A stretch of DNA of 64,000 bases from Burhinus oedicnemus (GCA_008921705.1 VFFE01007100.1:413769-477768); one strand, 5' to 3'. Positions 49,601 through 61,256 are shown, counted from the first letter of the stretch. Translations and numbers: made by a program. Notes: generated by a model from the letters alone, not told the origin.

Positions 49601-51349
49601 ATGGTTCTGGGAGATTATGTACTGCCCAAAGGGGTAAGTCAATTAATTTACCTTACTACGATATTTTGTCATTGATGAACTGTCCTGTAAACCACTGAAG
49701 TTGGTCATATTTCAGTCTCAAAATGACTTTGCCGAAGGACAACTCCCAGAATATGGAATGAGGAATTCGCACCAAGAATTCCCATAAACTGAAAACCATA
49801 CCTGCCTGCACTGCTGTTGGATTTAGACAAAAATATTTTGCTGTGCTATTTCAAAACTTTTTTTCAAATTTTCCCATGATTTTCTGAGAGAACTATGACC
49901 TTCTCTGTGTTTGAACTGATCTTCAGAGAATTATGCGACATCTTCCGAGGAAACTGCCTCGCCTTTACTGTTGCATTATTTTTTTCCATCAACAAGCTGA
50001 TTCACTCGGTAGCTCTAAGCCAATTTGTAATGAGACTCTTTCTATTGCTTTGTTTATAGACCGTACTAATGATAAATAGCCATGCCCTGGGTTGCAATGA
50101 AGAGTACTTTAATGGCTGGACTCAGTTTAAACCAGAGCGCTGGTTTCAGAAGAACTTAATAAATCCTTTTTCTCATGTTCCATTTGGCATTGGGAAGAGG
50201 ATGTGCATCGGGCGCCGCGTAGCAGAGCTGCAGCTTCACTTGGCCCTTTGCTGGGTAAATACTCTAAAATGGCATTCTGAACACAATGCCTGCTTGTTCA
50301 ACATTTAACCTAATCAGAAGATCTAGAAGCCAAAGCATGCTAACCGAAATGTTTGTGTTGCAGCTCGTTCGCAAATACCAAATTGTAGCAACTGACAACA
50401 AACCAGTAGAAACACTCCATTCAGGAATACTGATTCCCAGCCGGGAGCTTCCCATTGCATTTCACAGGCGACAAGGTACGTGCATAAGGGTCTCCTGAGT
50501 ACATGAAACTTTTCTTTGAACCTCCTTTAGAATTTTCATAGAACTGTGAGTGTAAGAGAACAGATGTTTTTCTAAGCTTTATTCTCACAATGTGAGATTT
50601 GTTAAATGCCATCATGCTTTGTTACTTTTAACAGAAAATATTCTGTGTACTAAGAAGACAAATTTTGTATGGCTTATGGCTCTGAAGTTAGCTCTCTAGT
50701 TTTAAACTCCAAGACAGCATGTCTTCTATGTGTGATGCAGATCAGAAATGGGGAAGTCAAAATGTATATACTGTTGGAGAAAATAATAGCCATTGTTTTG
50801 TTACGATATAACTTGTCCACTGCGTTTCTAGAAGGTATTTCCTGAAAAATAGCATTTGACTTTGAGGATCAATGTACAGATTAAAAAGAAAATGCCCTAG
50901 TGAAGGAACAGTACACCAGTGGACTACAGAGTTTAGATAAGAAAACTTGATTTTAGGCAGAATGACAAGGAAAAGAAATATCTATTTGTAAATGGTCATG
51001 CAATGTTGCAACTTACTACATTTTTGGTTCAAAAAAATTGAATGTAAGATTTTCTCTGCTCACAAGCTTATACAAATAAGTTAACAAAAAGGCTTATTTG
51101 TATAAAAATCTAAATTGGAAAACTGAGTCTTTGATCTAGAATTAAGTCCTTAAATTAGAAATCAAGTGACATTTAAATAGTGTGGGAGATATTTTTTTGC
51201 TGGCCCACACCACAGGAAAAAAATGACCCAACATAATCTGAGTAAGGCTATTAACTCCGTTAACTGAAGTTTGTTCAGTGCTATTTGCTTTTAAATAATT
51301 GATCACTACATAGATTCTTTTTCTCTTTACTACAGCTTGCAGAAAATAA
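43402..51349 (+). CDS. CYP24A1: Mitochondrial 1,25-dihydroxyvitamin D3 24-hydroxylase, 12 exons (complete)
   Basis: CYP24A1 is the mitochondrial inner-membrane P450 that inactivates 1,25-(OH)2D3 and 25-OH-D3 by successive C24 oxidation, with electrons from adrenodoxin and adrenodoxin reductase. Exons: 43402-43659, 43759-43949, 44179-44272, 44999-45095, 46306-46397, 47198-47309, 48726-48871, 49200-49366, 49555-49633, 50060-50254, 50364-50475 and probably 51336-51349. All introns are GT-AG and phases agree. The product is about 518 residues (human 514). Numbered from the ATG at 43402: Arg-rich, acid-poor targeting sequence (about 1-50), I-helix AGVETT (326-331), ExxR as ESMR (383-386), PERW (about 437-440) and the haem loop [10 protein letters not shown] with Cys461. 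Numbering matches human exactly at Leu150. The start (43402 or 43459) and the last four residues are the uncertain parts. Confidence 0.97.
43759..43949 (+). CDS. CYP24A1: CYP24A1 exon 2
   Basis: Runs from [16 protein letters not shown] through [15 protein letters not shown] to EGYGLLI, with the final Leu codon split 2+1. Acceptor CCCCCAG, donor GTAAGT. It covers the B-C helix region that lines the substrate pocket. Confidence 0.95.
44179..44272 (+). CDS. CYP24A1: CYP24A1 exon 3
   Basis: Completes Leu150, then [19 protein letters not shown] to [20 protein letters not shown] is the C-helix segment that in the family contacts the haem propionates. Acceptor ATCTAG, donor GTACTG. Confidence 0.95.
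44999..45095 (+). CDS. CYP24A1: CYP24A1 exon 4
   Basis: Thirty-two codons, [10 protein letters not shown] to EFNKWSFE, plus the first base of the next Ser codon. Acceptor CGCTTAG after a long pyrimidine tract, donor GTAAGT. Confidence 0.95.
45827..45850 (+). repeat. Poly(A) tract in CYP24A1 intron 4
   Basis: Twenty-four A residues. It produces spurious Lys/Phe-run frames on both strands. Confidence 0.95.
46306..46397 (+). CDS. CYP24A1: CYP24A1 exon 5
   Basis: Completes Ser214, then [16 protein letters not shown] to FIKAVKT. Acceptor AACAG, donor GTATGG. Confidence 0.94.
47198..47309 (+). CDS. CYP24A1: CYP24A1 exon 6
   Basis: Thirty-seven codons, [18 protein letters not shown] to WDDIFKT, plus one base of a split Ala codon. 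Acceptor CCACAG, donor GTTATT (weak). Confidence 0.94.
48241..48261 (+). repeat. AT-dinucleotide run
   Basis: Run of alternating T and A in CYP24A1 intron 6. Confidence 0.8.
48640..48687 (+). repeat. 11-bp tandem repeat (TATTTTTATAG)
   Basis: Three to four copies of TATTTTTATAG with small changes, in CYP24A1 intron 6 just upstream of the exon 7 acceptor (48725). Confidence 0.8.
48726..48871 (+). CDS. CYP24A1: CYP24A1 exon 7: start of the I-helix
   Basis: Completes Ala282, then [19 protein letters not shown] and [20 protein letters not shown]. The I-helix oxygen-activation motif AGVETT is split over the exon 7/8 junction. Ala326, the residue known to favour C24 over C23 oxidation, is present. 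Acceptor CTCAG, donor GTAAAC. Confidence 0.95.
49200..49366 (+). CDS. CYP24A1: CYP24A1 exon 8: I-helix end, J and K helices
   Basis: Fifty-five codons from [16 protein letters not shown] to [10 protein letters not shown] plus two bases of Arg386. It holds Glu383 of the ExxR motif; Arg386 is completed by exon 9. Acceptor TTTCAG, donor GTAAAA. Confidence 0.95.
49555..49633 (+). CDS. CYP24A1: CYP24A1 exon 9
   Basis: Completes Arg386, then [15 protein letters not shown] to DYVLPKG. It follows the K helix and forms part of the active-site roof in the family. Acceptor CTGTAG, donor GTAAGT. Confidence 0.95.
50060..50254 (+). CDS. CYP24A1: CYP24A1 exon 10: PERW and haem-binding loop
   Basis: Sixty-five codons, phase 0 at both ends, [11 protein letters not shown] to LHLALCW. 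It contains FKPERW and the haem-binding signature [10 protein letters not shown]; Cys461 is the thiolate ligand. One residue is missing relative to human just after PERW (QKNLINPF here). Acceptor TTATAG, donor GTAAAT. Confidence 0.96.
50364..50475 (+). CDS. CYP24A1: CYP24A1 exon 11: C-terminal region
   Basis: [36 protein letters not shown], plus the first base of a split codon. The exon end at 50475 is a good donor (AAG then GTACGT). If not spliced, the frame reads GTCIRVS and stops at TGA 50496-50498. Confidence 0.9.
51336..51349 (+). CDS. CYP24A1: Probable CYP24A1 exon 12 (last codons and stop)
   Basis: A pyrimidine tract followed by TACAG (51331-51335) gives an acceptor in the right phase: the spliced end would read RRQACRK then TAA at 51347-51349. 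A second acceptor six bases on (TTGCAG, ending 51342) would give RRQENK then TGA. A twelfth exon fits the 12-exon structure reported for mammalian CYP24A1, but this junction is predicted only. Confidence 0.55.
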
Positions 51350-52702
51350 ATGACAACGCTGCTGCTGCCTTCTCTGAAAAAATATACATCAACTGAGAAA
51401 GTCAAAGCCTAGGGTAACCAGTGGAGAAACTGCAACAGATACCCCTTGAACAATTGCTGAGCCAGAAATAGTACCAAGAAAAGCTCCCATGCTGTTTAAT
51501 TGGAAAACTGTGGTTAGTTAATTCAGCTGTACTTAGCAATGTTAAAAGGAAAGAAAAATACCACGCACATTGATACACCTATGCAAGTATACTGAGTTAG
51601 TGCGGCTGAGGGACTGTACAGGACAGAGCTGGATAATGAGCTGTGGAGTGTTATGTATAGTTCTTGTCAGTGCACAGTGAAATGATTCTAGCCTCAAGCT
51701 GTGCAACAGGCTAGCTTGGAAAGAGCGGGTTTCCAGTTTGTGGGTATCACATAGGACACCTGAGGGCACAACAGGCACGACTGAACTGGCCCTCTTAGCT
51801 CAAGAGTTGAAGAGCTTTGAGAAGTCAGCTTAGGGGAGAAGAAACTTGCTCGATCCTTATCAAATTGCCAACGTCATGAATAAAACTGAGAAGATGGCAG
51901 TCTGTAATAAGGCTAATGACAGGGCTTAAAAATTAGGATAATTAAAGAAGTATACTTTCCCTAACGTTATTCACTTCCTTAATAAAAGGGAGATAAGGAC
52001 AAAGGTATATAACAGGATTTATTCCTCATGCCTGCACAGTACTTTGATTTGAACAGTTGCAATACTGTGCCTGCCACATACTCTGCTCATACCCGCAGAG
52101 TTTCACGCCTTCAGCTCCCAGACAAGCCATTTTATCACACCTTTATTGTAAAACCTTAGTGGTCTTTTATTGCATGAAAGGCCTTATCCGTAAATGGAAT
52201 CACTGGAATCCTATGGGTTCTGCCACTATTAAATGATTATCCTAACAGGATAGTTACTTCATCATGTGAGTAGTATAAAATGTATGTTTCAAAGAACCAC
52301 AGGAAATAAGGATCCTAAACATTTGAAGAGGTCTATTTCTTGTGGAGATTTCCATACCTGTATCTAAAGGTTAAAGCTGTCACTGCCCTGCATAAAATAC
52401 TGTATGTTAGCTATTATGGTCACTAGTGTATTTTTCCCATGATGCAGTTTCAAGTACAGGTTTATATATATAACCATGAATGGTTATTGTATTTTTTTTA
52501 CATTCTGAAATGACACAAGTTCTTAGCATTTGTTGGTCTGTCTCCTGTGGGGTTTTTTTTGTTTGTTTTCCTCTGCTGTTATACTCAGACATGTAAATGT
52601 AGCCATATTACAATGTGTAAAGCAATTTGTGCATTATCTGAATCTCTCTAGTCAATTTGGTAATAGTCAATTTTGTAATAAATATTTCTATTTTTTTGCT
52701 AT
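51350..52702 (+). other. CYP24A1: Probable CYP24A1 3' untranslated region
   Basis: If exon 12 is right, the 3' UTR runs to the AATAAA at 52677-52682 with cleavage near 52700, about 1.35 kb. Earlier AATAAA hexamers at 51879-51884 and 51981-51986 could give shorter messages. A further AATAAA at 51345-51350 overlaps the predicted stop codon. No ORF of note is present. Confidence 0.55.
52677..52682 (+). terminator. CYP24A1: Distal polyadenylation signal of CYP24A1
   Basis: AATAAA followed by a T-rich stretch, the most 3' canonical signal before the intergenic region. Use of this site rather than the two proximal ones is an inference. Confidence 0.5.
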
Positions 52703-55700
52703 AAATAGTCTTCCATAGTTTATTATAAAGCCTTTGTAGCATTACAAAAATCTTGTATTTCATGGTAACTTCTTGCAAAAAAGTTGCCGTGGAACTTTCA
52801 TCCCTCTGCTTAATATCCTCAATGGGTGTGAACTTGAAATTCTACAAAATCAAATTACTTTAATTCAACAGTGAAGAACTTCTGCTTTATGATACCCCCC
52901 TAAGTTCCTTGATCGTGTGCTGTAATGACACCCTGGCTGGGGAACAGTTGGCAAAGCCCAGCTCCTGGCGGGAGGGCACAGTGGGCACTGCCTGGACCCT
53001 GGCTTAGCAAGCACAGGGGCGTTAAGCCCTGCAGCTCGGGGCTTTGATGCCAAACTCCTTTCGTGCCATTAATCTTGCCATTCCTTCAATCCAGGCTAGC
53101 CCTAGTACTCAGGAATGTGCTAAATTCATGCCTACAGCCCCTTTCCCTCTGCATAATCCTATCAGACCTCAGTGAATGCTGATGATAGGAGGCTTTCTGC
53201 ATCCGTAGCGCAGTCTGAACACGTTTCTCCCCCACATGCACGGTACTGAGGTCTCCGGGGATGGGATTGTTACATTCTATGCCATTATGAGAAGATAAAA
53301 TCAATATAAAGATTTGAGGAAGGATGAAAATAGTTTGAACCTTTGCAGGATCAAAAGAAATGATGTATATTTTAAAAAGCCATCCACCCAGCACTGTGAC
53401 TGACAGCCGGATGGTTACGCAAGGAGCAAATTTGACAGTTATCAAAACCACGCAGTCTTTGCCAAGCCGAGGCTGCCTCTGGCTGAGTGAATGATGGTGT
53501 AAGAAAAAACCGTACAGCACTATGTGAGAATGTCGCTTTTCTGAAAATCATATTGCAATGTGTACTTTAGAGTGACTGTAGCTTGTGCTGCTGAAACTAC
53601 TCTGGCAGAGTAGTCGGTGCCGGAGCCCGGGGAGGGTGGGCTGGGAGACCATAGGTGCTCACCCCATCCCCAGGGAGCTCTGGCAGCTCACACTAAGGCG
53701 CAAGACCATGGGGGGAAATCTACCCAAGCTGCTACAACAATAATATACGCTAAGCCTCTTCTTATTATTATAAACTAATATTACTCCATGGAGTTGTGCC
53801 AATATGGAACAAGTGTTACCAGAGAGTCAGGACTATTGTTCAATTCCAGGCATATCACACTGCTCACAAATGTTCTGATGATTTAAAGACAACCAAAGAG
53901 AAGAGGTGTTATCTGGTTGAACTGACCTTGACAGCCCAGTTATCAGCTATTTCGAAATCCTTTATTGCTTCTGTATAGTAAAGCACACGTTCACGCTTAC
54001 TGGACTGCTTATTATTTTCCCTGTTTAAATTTAGTGGACTCAAAGATTTATACAAGTGTTTCTCTGAGTAAGGTTTTGACCGACTCTATACAAGCTGAGG
54101 TACAAACGTGTGCTGTCTTCTGGATTTCTAAAAGTACAATAACCACTGACCTGGAAAATTTTGTTCCGGAAGCTTTGTAGATTTTCAAGTTCCTGAAGTT
54201 TTCAAAGAACTTCATTAATCTGCTACCTCAAAGTACATGTCCAAAGCAATTTACCCAGGAAACAGGTAATTATCAAACTACAAAGATAATGAATGACCAA
54301 GCCAGACTTGCACATTAAGAAACCCAGATGGCTTGCTTTTTCTCGTATTTCAGAAGTATGAAGAACAGCATGATGCTTCTGAGATTAATAAATGCCTATG
54401 AAACCTTTCGCCTATGGTCGGCTGGATAAATTCAGTTCAGTTCTTTGCTTCTGTGAAATGATTTGCTCATTCACAATTACTTATTAAAAAGACAATGACA
54501 ACATTACTTCCCTGTTATCATTTCCTACAGTTACTCCTCAGAGGAAGATAGTTGGATCATAAAATGAATGGAATTAATTGGCCTCCCCATTAACTTTCTC
54601 AACAAGGAAGTGAACGAGGTTTACATATCCAAAAGGAAGTTAATTCTGTTCAGGCTTTAGGCATCTTAGTGGGAATGATATAGAAAAAGTTGGAGCCAAC
54701 TAATCTGCGCTTTTTTTATGAATAAAGAATGCCAGTTTTCAGGACTGACAATCTGGCGTTTTTCATACATGTTCTGTTCATTATAAGCTGGCTGTTAGAT
54801 AGTATGCTCTGAGTCACCCTCCGCGTACACCTTTCAGTGCGTGATTAGATGACAGATAATGTGTTCCAGTTTGTCTTCTTCCACGCTGAGAAGGATCTTT
54901 GTTTTCAACAACCAGAGGTAGAAGTCATGTCCGTGCCAGTGCTGACTTTAACTGATGGGGCAAAATAATCCAAGCTCTGAAAAATTAATTCTGCAAAATG
55001 TTCATAGCTAAAGTTCATTTCAGAACAAGTCTTAGGAGAACTACTCAGCACATGCTTAATTTTAAATATGTGAAACATCATATTGACCTCAGTGGGACTG
55101 CGGGTGTATGGGTGGGGTTTTCAATGCATTATCACTTCGTATAAAAGGAAAAAATGTAACAATTCCCAGCATGTCTTTTGTGGCATACGTATCCAAAATT
55201 TATGTAAGGGCTGTAGCTTTAGAAGAAAAAGCTGCCTTTTTAATTCAGATAATAGAAACAAAGGGCCTATTGAGGTTGAAACTACAAGCAGTCTCATTAA
55301 TCTCTTACCCTGGATGCGTGCGTTGTTCTGATAACTTGTGGATTGATACACCGTAGTGTGGGTGGCTGCATTCACATTTTTTTGATGTGTCTTTCCAGCA
55401 TGGCTTGGGAAAAAGTATGAATATTACATTACGAAACTGAGCCTTATGCTTATTCACTTACATTTATTCTTGGGGTTTTCTGAGTATCAGCTTTCAAGAG
55501 AGTAAAAAACACAGAGATGCTAAATTGTTTTGTCACAGAAACAGCACACGTCCTGACCTTCCCGGCAGTACTGCCGACTCCCGTACTGTAGCTCAGGGCT
55601 GCACTCCCACTGCCGTAAATCCCTTTCACACACCGAGGTATAAACCAGGAATACATTTCTTGACACTGAGAAATGTAAGCTAACACAGAACTGGTATCAG

Positions 55701-57231
55701 TGACTACAGAATCGGTACAATCCTTTGGGCAGGGAAGGGTGACTGGTACGGATGGAGCCTGCACTTGGGACCTGGTTCAACACTACGGTGTACGGTTTTC
55801 GAGACAGACGGACTCTCCGTGTGAATATTGCTGTTCGCTTTCTTGTTTGTTTATCCAAAAGTGCATTAACACCTCATACAACACCTATCTGGACCCTATC
55901 TTCTATATTCCTATAGTCGTCTTTGCTAGCAGAGGAAGGACTACGTTGAGTTTGGTTTCCTGTCCGTGGTTTTTGTCCGAGCGGTATGATCAGTAGCCTG
56001 TGGCTTTGGAACAACACAAAAAGTTAAACTTAAGCTATGGTATTTGGATGCAGAAGGAGTTTTCGAAAGCTTTACACTGTAGGGTTTGGAAGGAGCTGAA
56101 CACTTATGGAGCAATCATTCTCCTGACAAGGAAAGCAACAACGAGACTTCTTTATGAGACAAAATATTTTTCTCCAAGGGACAATGTCAAAACAAGTGTG
56201 GAATGGAATGCATTTTATAATCAGGGTAAATTACACTTTGCTTTCTTGGGCATGTTCCTCTCGACAAGTTCGAACTCTTTGCCTCTAATTGTTAAGTGTG
56301 TTGAATGAACTCCAGGCACCGCGTGTCAGAGGGGAAGGGAAGGCAGGGGAGGCAGCAGCTGGCAGGGAGCACAACAGGGCAATAAAGGGGAACTCTGAGT
56401 ACGAGAGTTACCCCTGGTCTTCCCAAATTGGTATGCACGTTTATGATACTTTACCCTCTGCTATCAAACTAGGTGCCCAGAAACTTGATAGCAAATCAAA
56501 CAAATCACATCTGATTCATCCTGCTATTGAACTGTGTTCCACATAAAACCAGGAGATAGGAGGGAAGCAGGGGAATGGTGCAGGTCTTGCTTACCTTGAG
56601 CTGAAGGGTACCCTCACTGCTGGATGGACTTCCAGCAGCACGGGGTTGACTCAAGAAGAAAGGAAAAATGCCTTCTAAATTTAATGGAAATAATGGAAGT
56701 CTTTGAAAAACTCATACCTCAGGCAGTATGGGTTGCGCTTATCTAGACTTTCAAGTTTCCACAAAAAAAGCCCTTGTTGTTATCTCAGTTATACCAATGG
56801 AAATCACAAATAATTTTGCAGATGAGGTCAATGCCTGAATCAAGCTCAGTCCCACTTGGTTCAGGGCAAAGGTCCCCACATATCTGATCAGGAGTCAGCC
56901 AAGAGCCAGCTCAATCCATGGGCAAAGGCCATCCTCAGTCCTAAAACTGGGAGCTGCTCTGGTGGCTTTGCAGGAACATTCAACCATAGGCTGCAGATAC
57001 CCAACTGCACTTTGTCAACACACGCATTATGTTGAGGTTGCAAGTTGATAGGATTTAACTGGCTGTCCTACCATAAAGCACGGGAGAAGGCCTCAGCTAG
57101 GATCCAAATTTTAGTCATTTTACATGGGGCCTGCAGAGCGTAGGTAGAATAAGGAAGACTTTGGGAGCAAGATTCTGGGCAGGAAGACATGAAGATAGTT
57201 GCGTTCACACACATCTTTTGCTCGGTTCAGG

Positions 57232-57265
57232 AGATGCCAAGTTTGGTAGTCAAAACTTGGCATCT
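57232..57265 (+). repeat. Perfect 13-bp inverted repeat with 8-nt loop
   Basis: AGATGCCAAGTTT (57232-57244) is mirrored exactly by AAACTTGGCATCT (57253-57265) around GGTAGTCA. No T-run follows in a way that suggests a transcript end. Confidence 0.85.
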
Positions 57266-57720
57266 TTGGTACTTCCCTCTGGCTATGTTTGAAAGTCAGA
57301 GCAATAGAAAAGAAAAGCTTTAAATATACATTGCTCCTTGTGACACACACATTTAGTATCTCATTTCAATGCAAGTAAAAAGCTTCAAAGCACATTCTAC
57401 TAAAAAAAAACCCCAAACCCACAAAGAACAAAACAGGCGATATCTTGTATGCAGTCACTGAACACACTGATATACATTTCTCAAGTAATTGGACACCCTG
57501 GACGTATTATTAAATTCTTATTGGGAGCTTCCACTCTAGCTTCTCCCTTTTAGTAAGTGTACAAGAGGTTGGAATGCCACAGAAAGGTGGATTTAGTGAT
57601 TAAAGACTAAACCCCGGAGCATCTTTGATTTTCTACCTGATGGAAGCAGGTTGTGCAGCTTGCAGAATTGTGAAATCTTTAAATAACTTCAAAGAAGACA
57701 AAACTAACTGCTCTTTTCAC

Positions 57721-57765
57721 AAAAAAAAAAACCAAACCAAACCAAAACAAAACAAAACCAAAGAA
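57721..57765 (+). repeat. A-rich CCAAA/CAAAA simple repeat
   Basis: A-run followed by several CCAAA and CAAAA units. Confidence 0.85.
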
Positions 57766-58029
57766 ATCCACAAAACTTCACATACCTGAATTGCTAATGA
57801 TATCTGATCCACAGCAATACACCTTTACGATATTAAATAGCGTACTAATTCTGGGTTCTAATTGTAATTTCTAGCTTTGAAAAAATAGATTTTTTTCTGT
57901 TTTAAAATTAAATTGAAAACAATGCTCTGTTTAAATACGTTTACAGGATGAAACAGACGTGTATTTTCTCATAACAGTGTTTCACTGATGACATCTTTCA
58001 AAAATCACAGTGAATGAAACATTTGTGCA

Positions 58030-58047
58030 TGCGTGTGTGTGTGTGTA
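58030..58047 (+). repeat. Short (TG)n run
   Basis: About eight TG dinucleotides after ATGC. Potential microsatellite, intergenic. Confidence 0.85.
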
Positions 58048-61000
58048 TAAAAAATTCAAAAACCTATGGATGGATAACATCCCTAAAAATCCTTATTAAA
58101 ACCTCAAGATATTTTCTAAGCAAGGCTAGTGACCAAATAAAATTCTTCATGAAATGGAGTTTCTGCTAAAAAATTCACTTTTACATTTTGGTACTAATTA
58201 CTCATCAGTAAATGAGGAAAAGATTACTTTTGAGGTGATAAGGAATTTGGGAGTGTTTGGTTTTAGTATTGGAGGTGTACAACAGAGTCTGTTGTTTAGC
58301 TTTGAAGAACATAGATCATTGGAAGAATAGAAATTTGTTAGATAATGCAAAATAATGCTGGATTGTCATCAAGAAAGCTATAAAAAAGTCACATTTTGGT
58401 ATAAGTCAAAGTATATCTCCCTGAAAAGAAGCCTTAGAGTAAACATTGGATTTTTTACAAAGAAAAAGATAATTTCTGACCATGAATGATTTATTTAGTG
58501 AAAAGATGCTATCATTCTAAATAACAAGGATCCAAATACACTTTGCTATTAACGGCAACCAGCTCAATTCAAAACAGTACTCCATACAAATGTTCAATAA
58601 ATATGATTTATCCATTCCAAAGCTTGAATAAAAGAAAAAGACGTTAATTAGACTAAGAGTAACTATATTATTTTTTCTCACCAACTCCCAGAAAAGAGGG
58701 AAATTGAAAGATGTGTTACTCAAGAGATATGATGGGAATTTGGATCCATAAGATATCATGCATTTGCTTTTCCTAAGAAAATTTAATATTTCAAAGTTCA
58801 CGTCTAAGTGCTTTCTTTCGGAAGGACTGATAAAAAATGCAGACTGAGGGAAACATTTGCACTGAACTGAAATATTGCTTTTCAGCTTTATGAAATCCAG
58901 ACGCAGTGCTGCATCTTTGGGGAGGCTTCTGCTCAACACACCTGTCTACTAAATACCTATTCACATGCAGATCGAAAAAGACTTTTCAGGGAAAGTGCAG
59001 TACAGTTTCAAGACGAATTCAGGCCCATAATTGTAAGGATTTTCTGGTTTTTTTTCTTTATAAATGATCATCATTGATTTAGACATCTAGGGCTTCAATG
59101 ACATTCATTAGCTCTCAATGAGAGTTCAATTCTGCAGCCTCTTCCGAAAATGGAAAGGGCTTCTCCATAGAAGCCATTCACACCAATTCAGAAGAATAAA
59201 TAGGGTAGTTGTGTGAATTTTTTTAGGTGTGGTTAGTTAACCTGCAATAAAAGCCATGTGGAGATTGCACCCCAAGGGAACTTTGTGGGTTCACAGACTA
59301 ATTATGGGCTGTTGTCCTCCACCCCTCTCATGACCATGTATCCTGATCTCTCTCAACAATGAGACTTTGATCCAGACAAAAACCCTTTTTGCAGGGTTGG
59401 TTTTAGTAGGATCAGAGAGCTGCTCTGACTCACCTCTTGGCTACAAAATTGCTGGAGTCAACAGTAGGAAAGTCGCATGAACATGTACCTGGGGGATGAC
59501 ACCACGGAGCTGGACGGGGCAAGACCTCCCTGTCTGAGCTACAGCGTGGCTTTATATTGGTCAAAGGAACCATGTCGCTGTACCTGTAGCTGCACAGATC
59601 AACCTAGGGGGTGATTCCCAAGATCACTCTTCAGAGAAATATGGGTGCTGAATCATTTTATTTCAGACACAGATCCTCAGGATTTTAAATATTTAGGTGA
59701 AATTAGGACATCTAAATCCAGGAGGAATTTTTTTTTTTCCCCTACATACCAAAGTTTCACTTTGAATATGCAAGAACCTCTCAGGAACTTTCCTTCTGTT
59801 TTGAACAAATCGGAAGAGAAGAATGAATTGCAAAAGATGTCCTTGTTGCTGAACCGTGGCAAAACAAATTTCCAGCAAAGGGGCACACTCAGCAGGCAGT
59901 CTGGCAACTCATGCATGGGAAGACACGCTTGAGGACATTTTCCAGGATGCAGGGTAGCTTCAAATAGAGTTGATTCATAACTCTTGCAAAGTTTTTCTTG
60001 CCCAAAGGCAGAATTGAAAGAGAAACTAGATCGGCTCATTGCTTGAGGAATCAAAGAGTTAGCTGTGAGCCAACACCGTGCAGATATTCACCATTCACTG
60101 GAGGGGGGGGGAGTTTTATTTATGCGTAGATACAAATGAATGGAATAAGTATTTAAAAATAGCATATTATACTACCTGCAGGTGGAGATGTTCAGGGAGG
60201 CATATGGCTGATGCCAAATATTTGATCTGTGCTTTGATCCAAAACCAGGGTTCCGGCAGGTGCCCTTAGAAAAACAGAGCACACATTTTTCTGCATATTC
60301 AATAGCCCCTCGGGAAGCCGCTGTTTCCTCTGAGCCCCTCTTGGGTTGTGATTGGCACCCAGTGTGCTTCACTGGAAAAGGGAGCAGGTTTTTGAGGACA
60401 TGAAGAGTGTTGTGCTATATATAGAAGTGAATGGGATCCAGGGAAAAACAATAGAAGAAGCAACTGGCAATTCTGGGGAAAATCAGGGCTCCTGGGCAAA
60501 TAAACAAAGGTGTGAATTCTGCGTAATGGAAATAACATGCTCATAAGGGAAGGTAAAGCAGAGAGTGTTCAGACAGATCACACAGCAGTCACTAACACGC
60601 CTGTCTCAACAGACAGAGATCAGGCACAGGAATGATGGGGATTATGAAAGGAAATGGATATTGCCTCGTGTCGGGGCACGGCCGCTGAGCGGGGCAGCCT
60701 CGGCCGGGCTCTGCGCTCCCGCGGCTCCCGCGGCTCCCCACGGCCCCGCACCCAGGCGCAGGGTGCCCCGGGAAGGGACACGGGTGCAGGACCTGCATGG
60801 CACAAACACACCGGGACAGTTAAACCACCAAGAAACGAGCTTGTATGGTCCTAACGACATGCACTATTCAAAGCATGAACACCCTCTTTCTTCTCACCCC
60901 TTCCCCAACAGTCTCAGAGGATGCTCAAAATTTTACAAGAAAGGGGCCGTGCAGCCCTGTGAAGCCACATGCCTAACGCCGGCCATGCTCAAACTCCTTC

Positions 61001-61183
61001 ACTTGTTTTGCTTCTTTCTGGAGGGATGTTGTACTGCCGTGCGATGCGTGTTGAAGCTGACACCTCCTTGTCTTCACACCTCGCATAGTCCCGGTGCCTT
61101 TAATTGCCACTGAAAAGAGAGTGGGAACTAGGTTTGCTATTTTTTTGAACAATCCTGAAATTTCCAATTCTTTTGTGTTTGGA

Positions 61184-61256
61184 AAATGAAATGAAATGAA
61201 ATGAAATGAAATGAAATGAAATGAAATGAAATGAAATGAAATGAAATGAAATGAAA
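61184..61256 (+). repeat. (AATGA)n pentanucleotide microsatellite
   Basis: About fourteen near-perfect copies of AATGA, followed by degenerate AAATAAATAAAACAAAATGA to about 61280. The minus-strand open frame through it (an ISFHF repeat) is only the repeat read as codons. Confidence 0.97.

Noticed and set aside
53086..53520. 144-codon minus-strand frame downstream of CYP24A1
   Set aside because: No domain, no plausible splice sites or promoter noticed, and composition like its surroundings.
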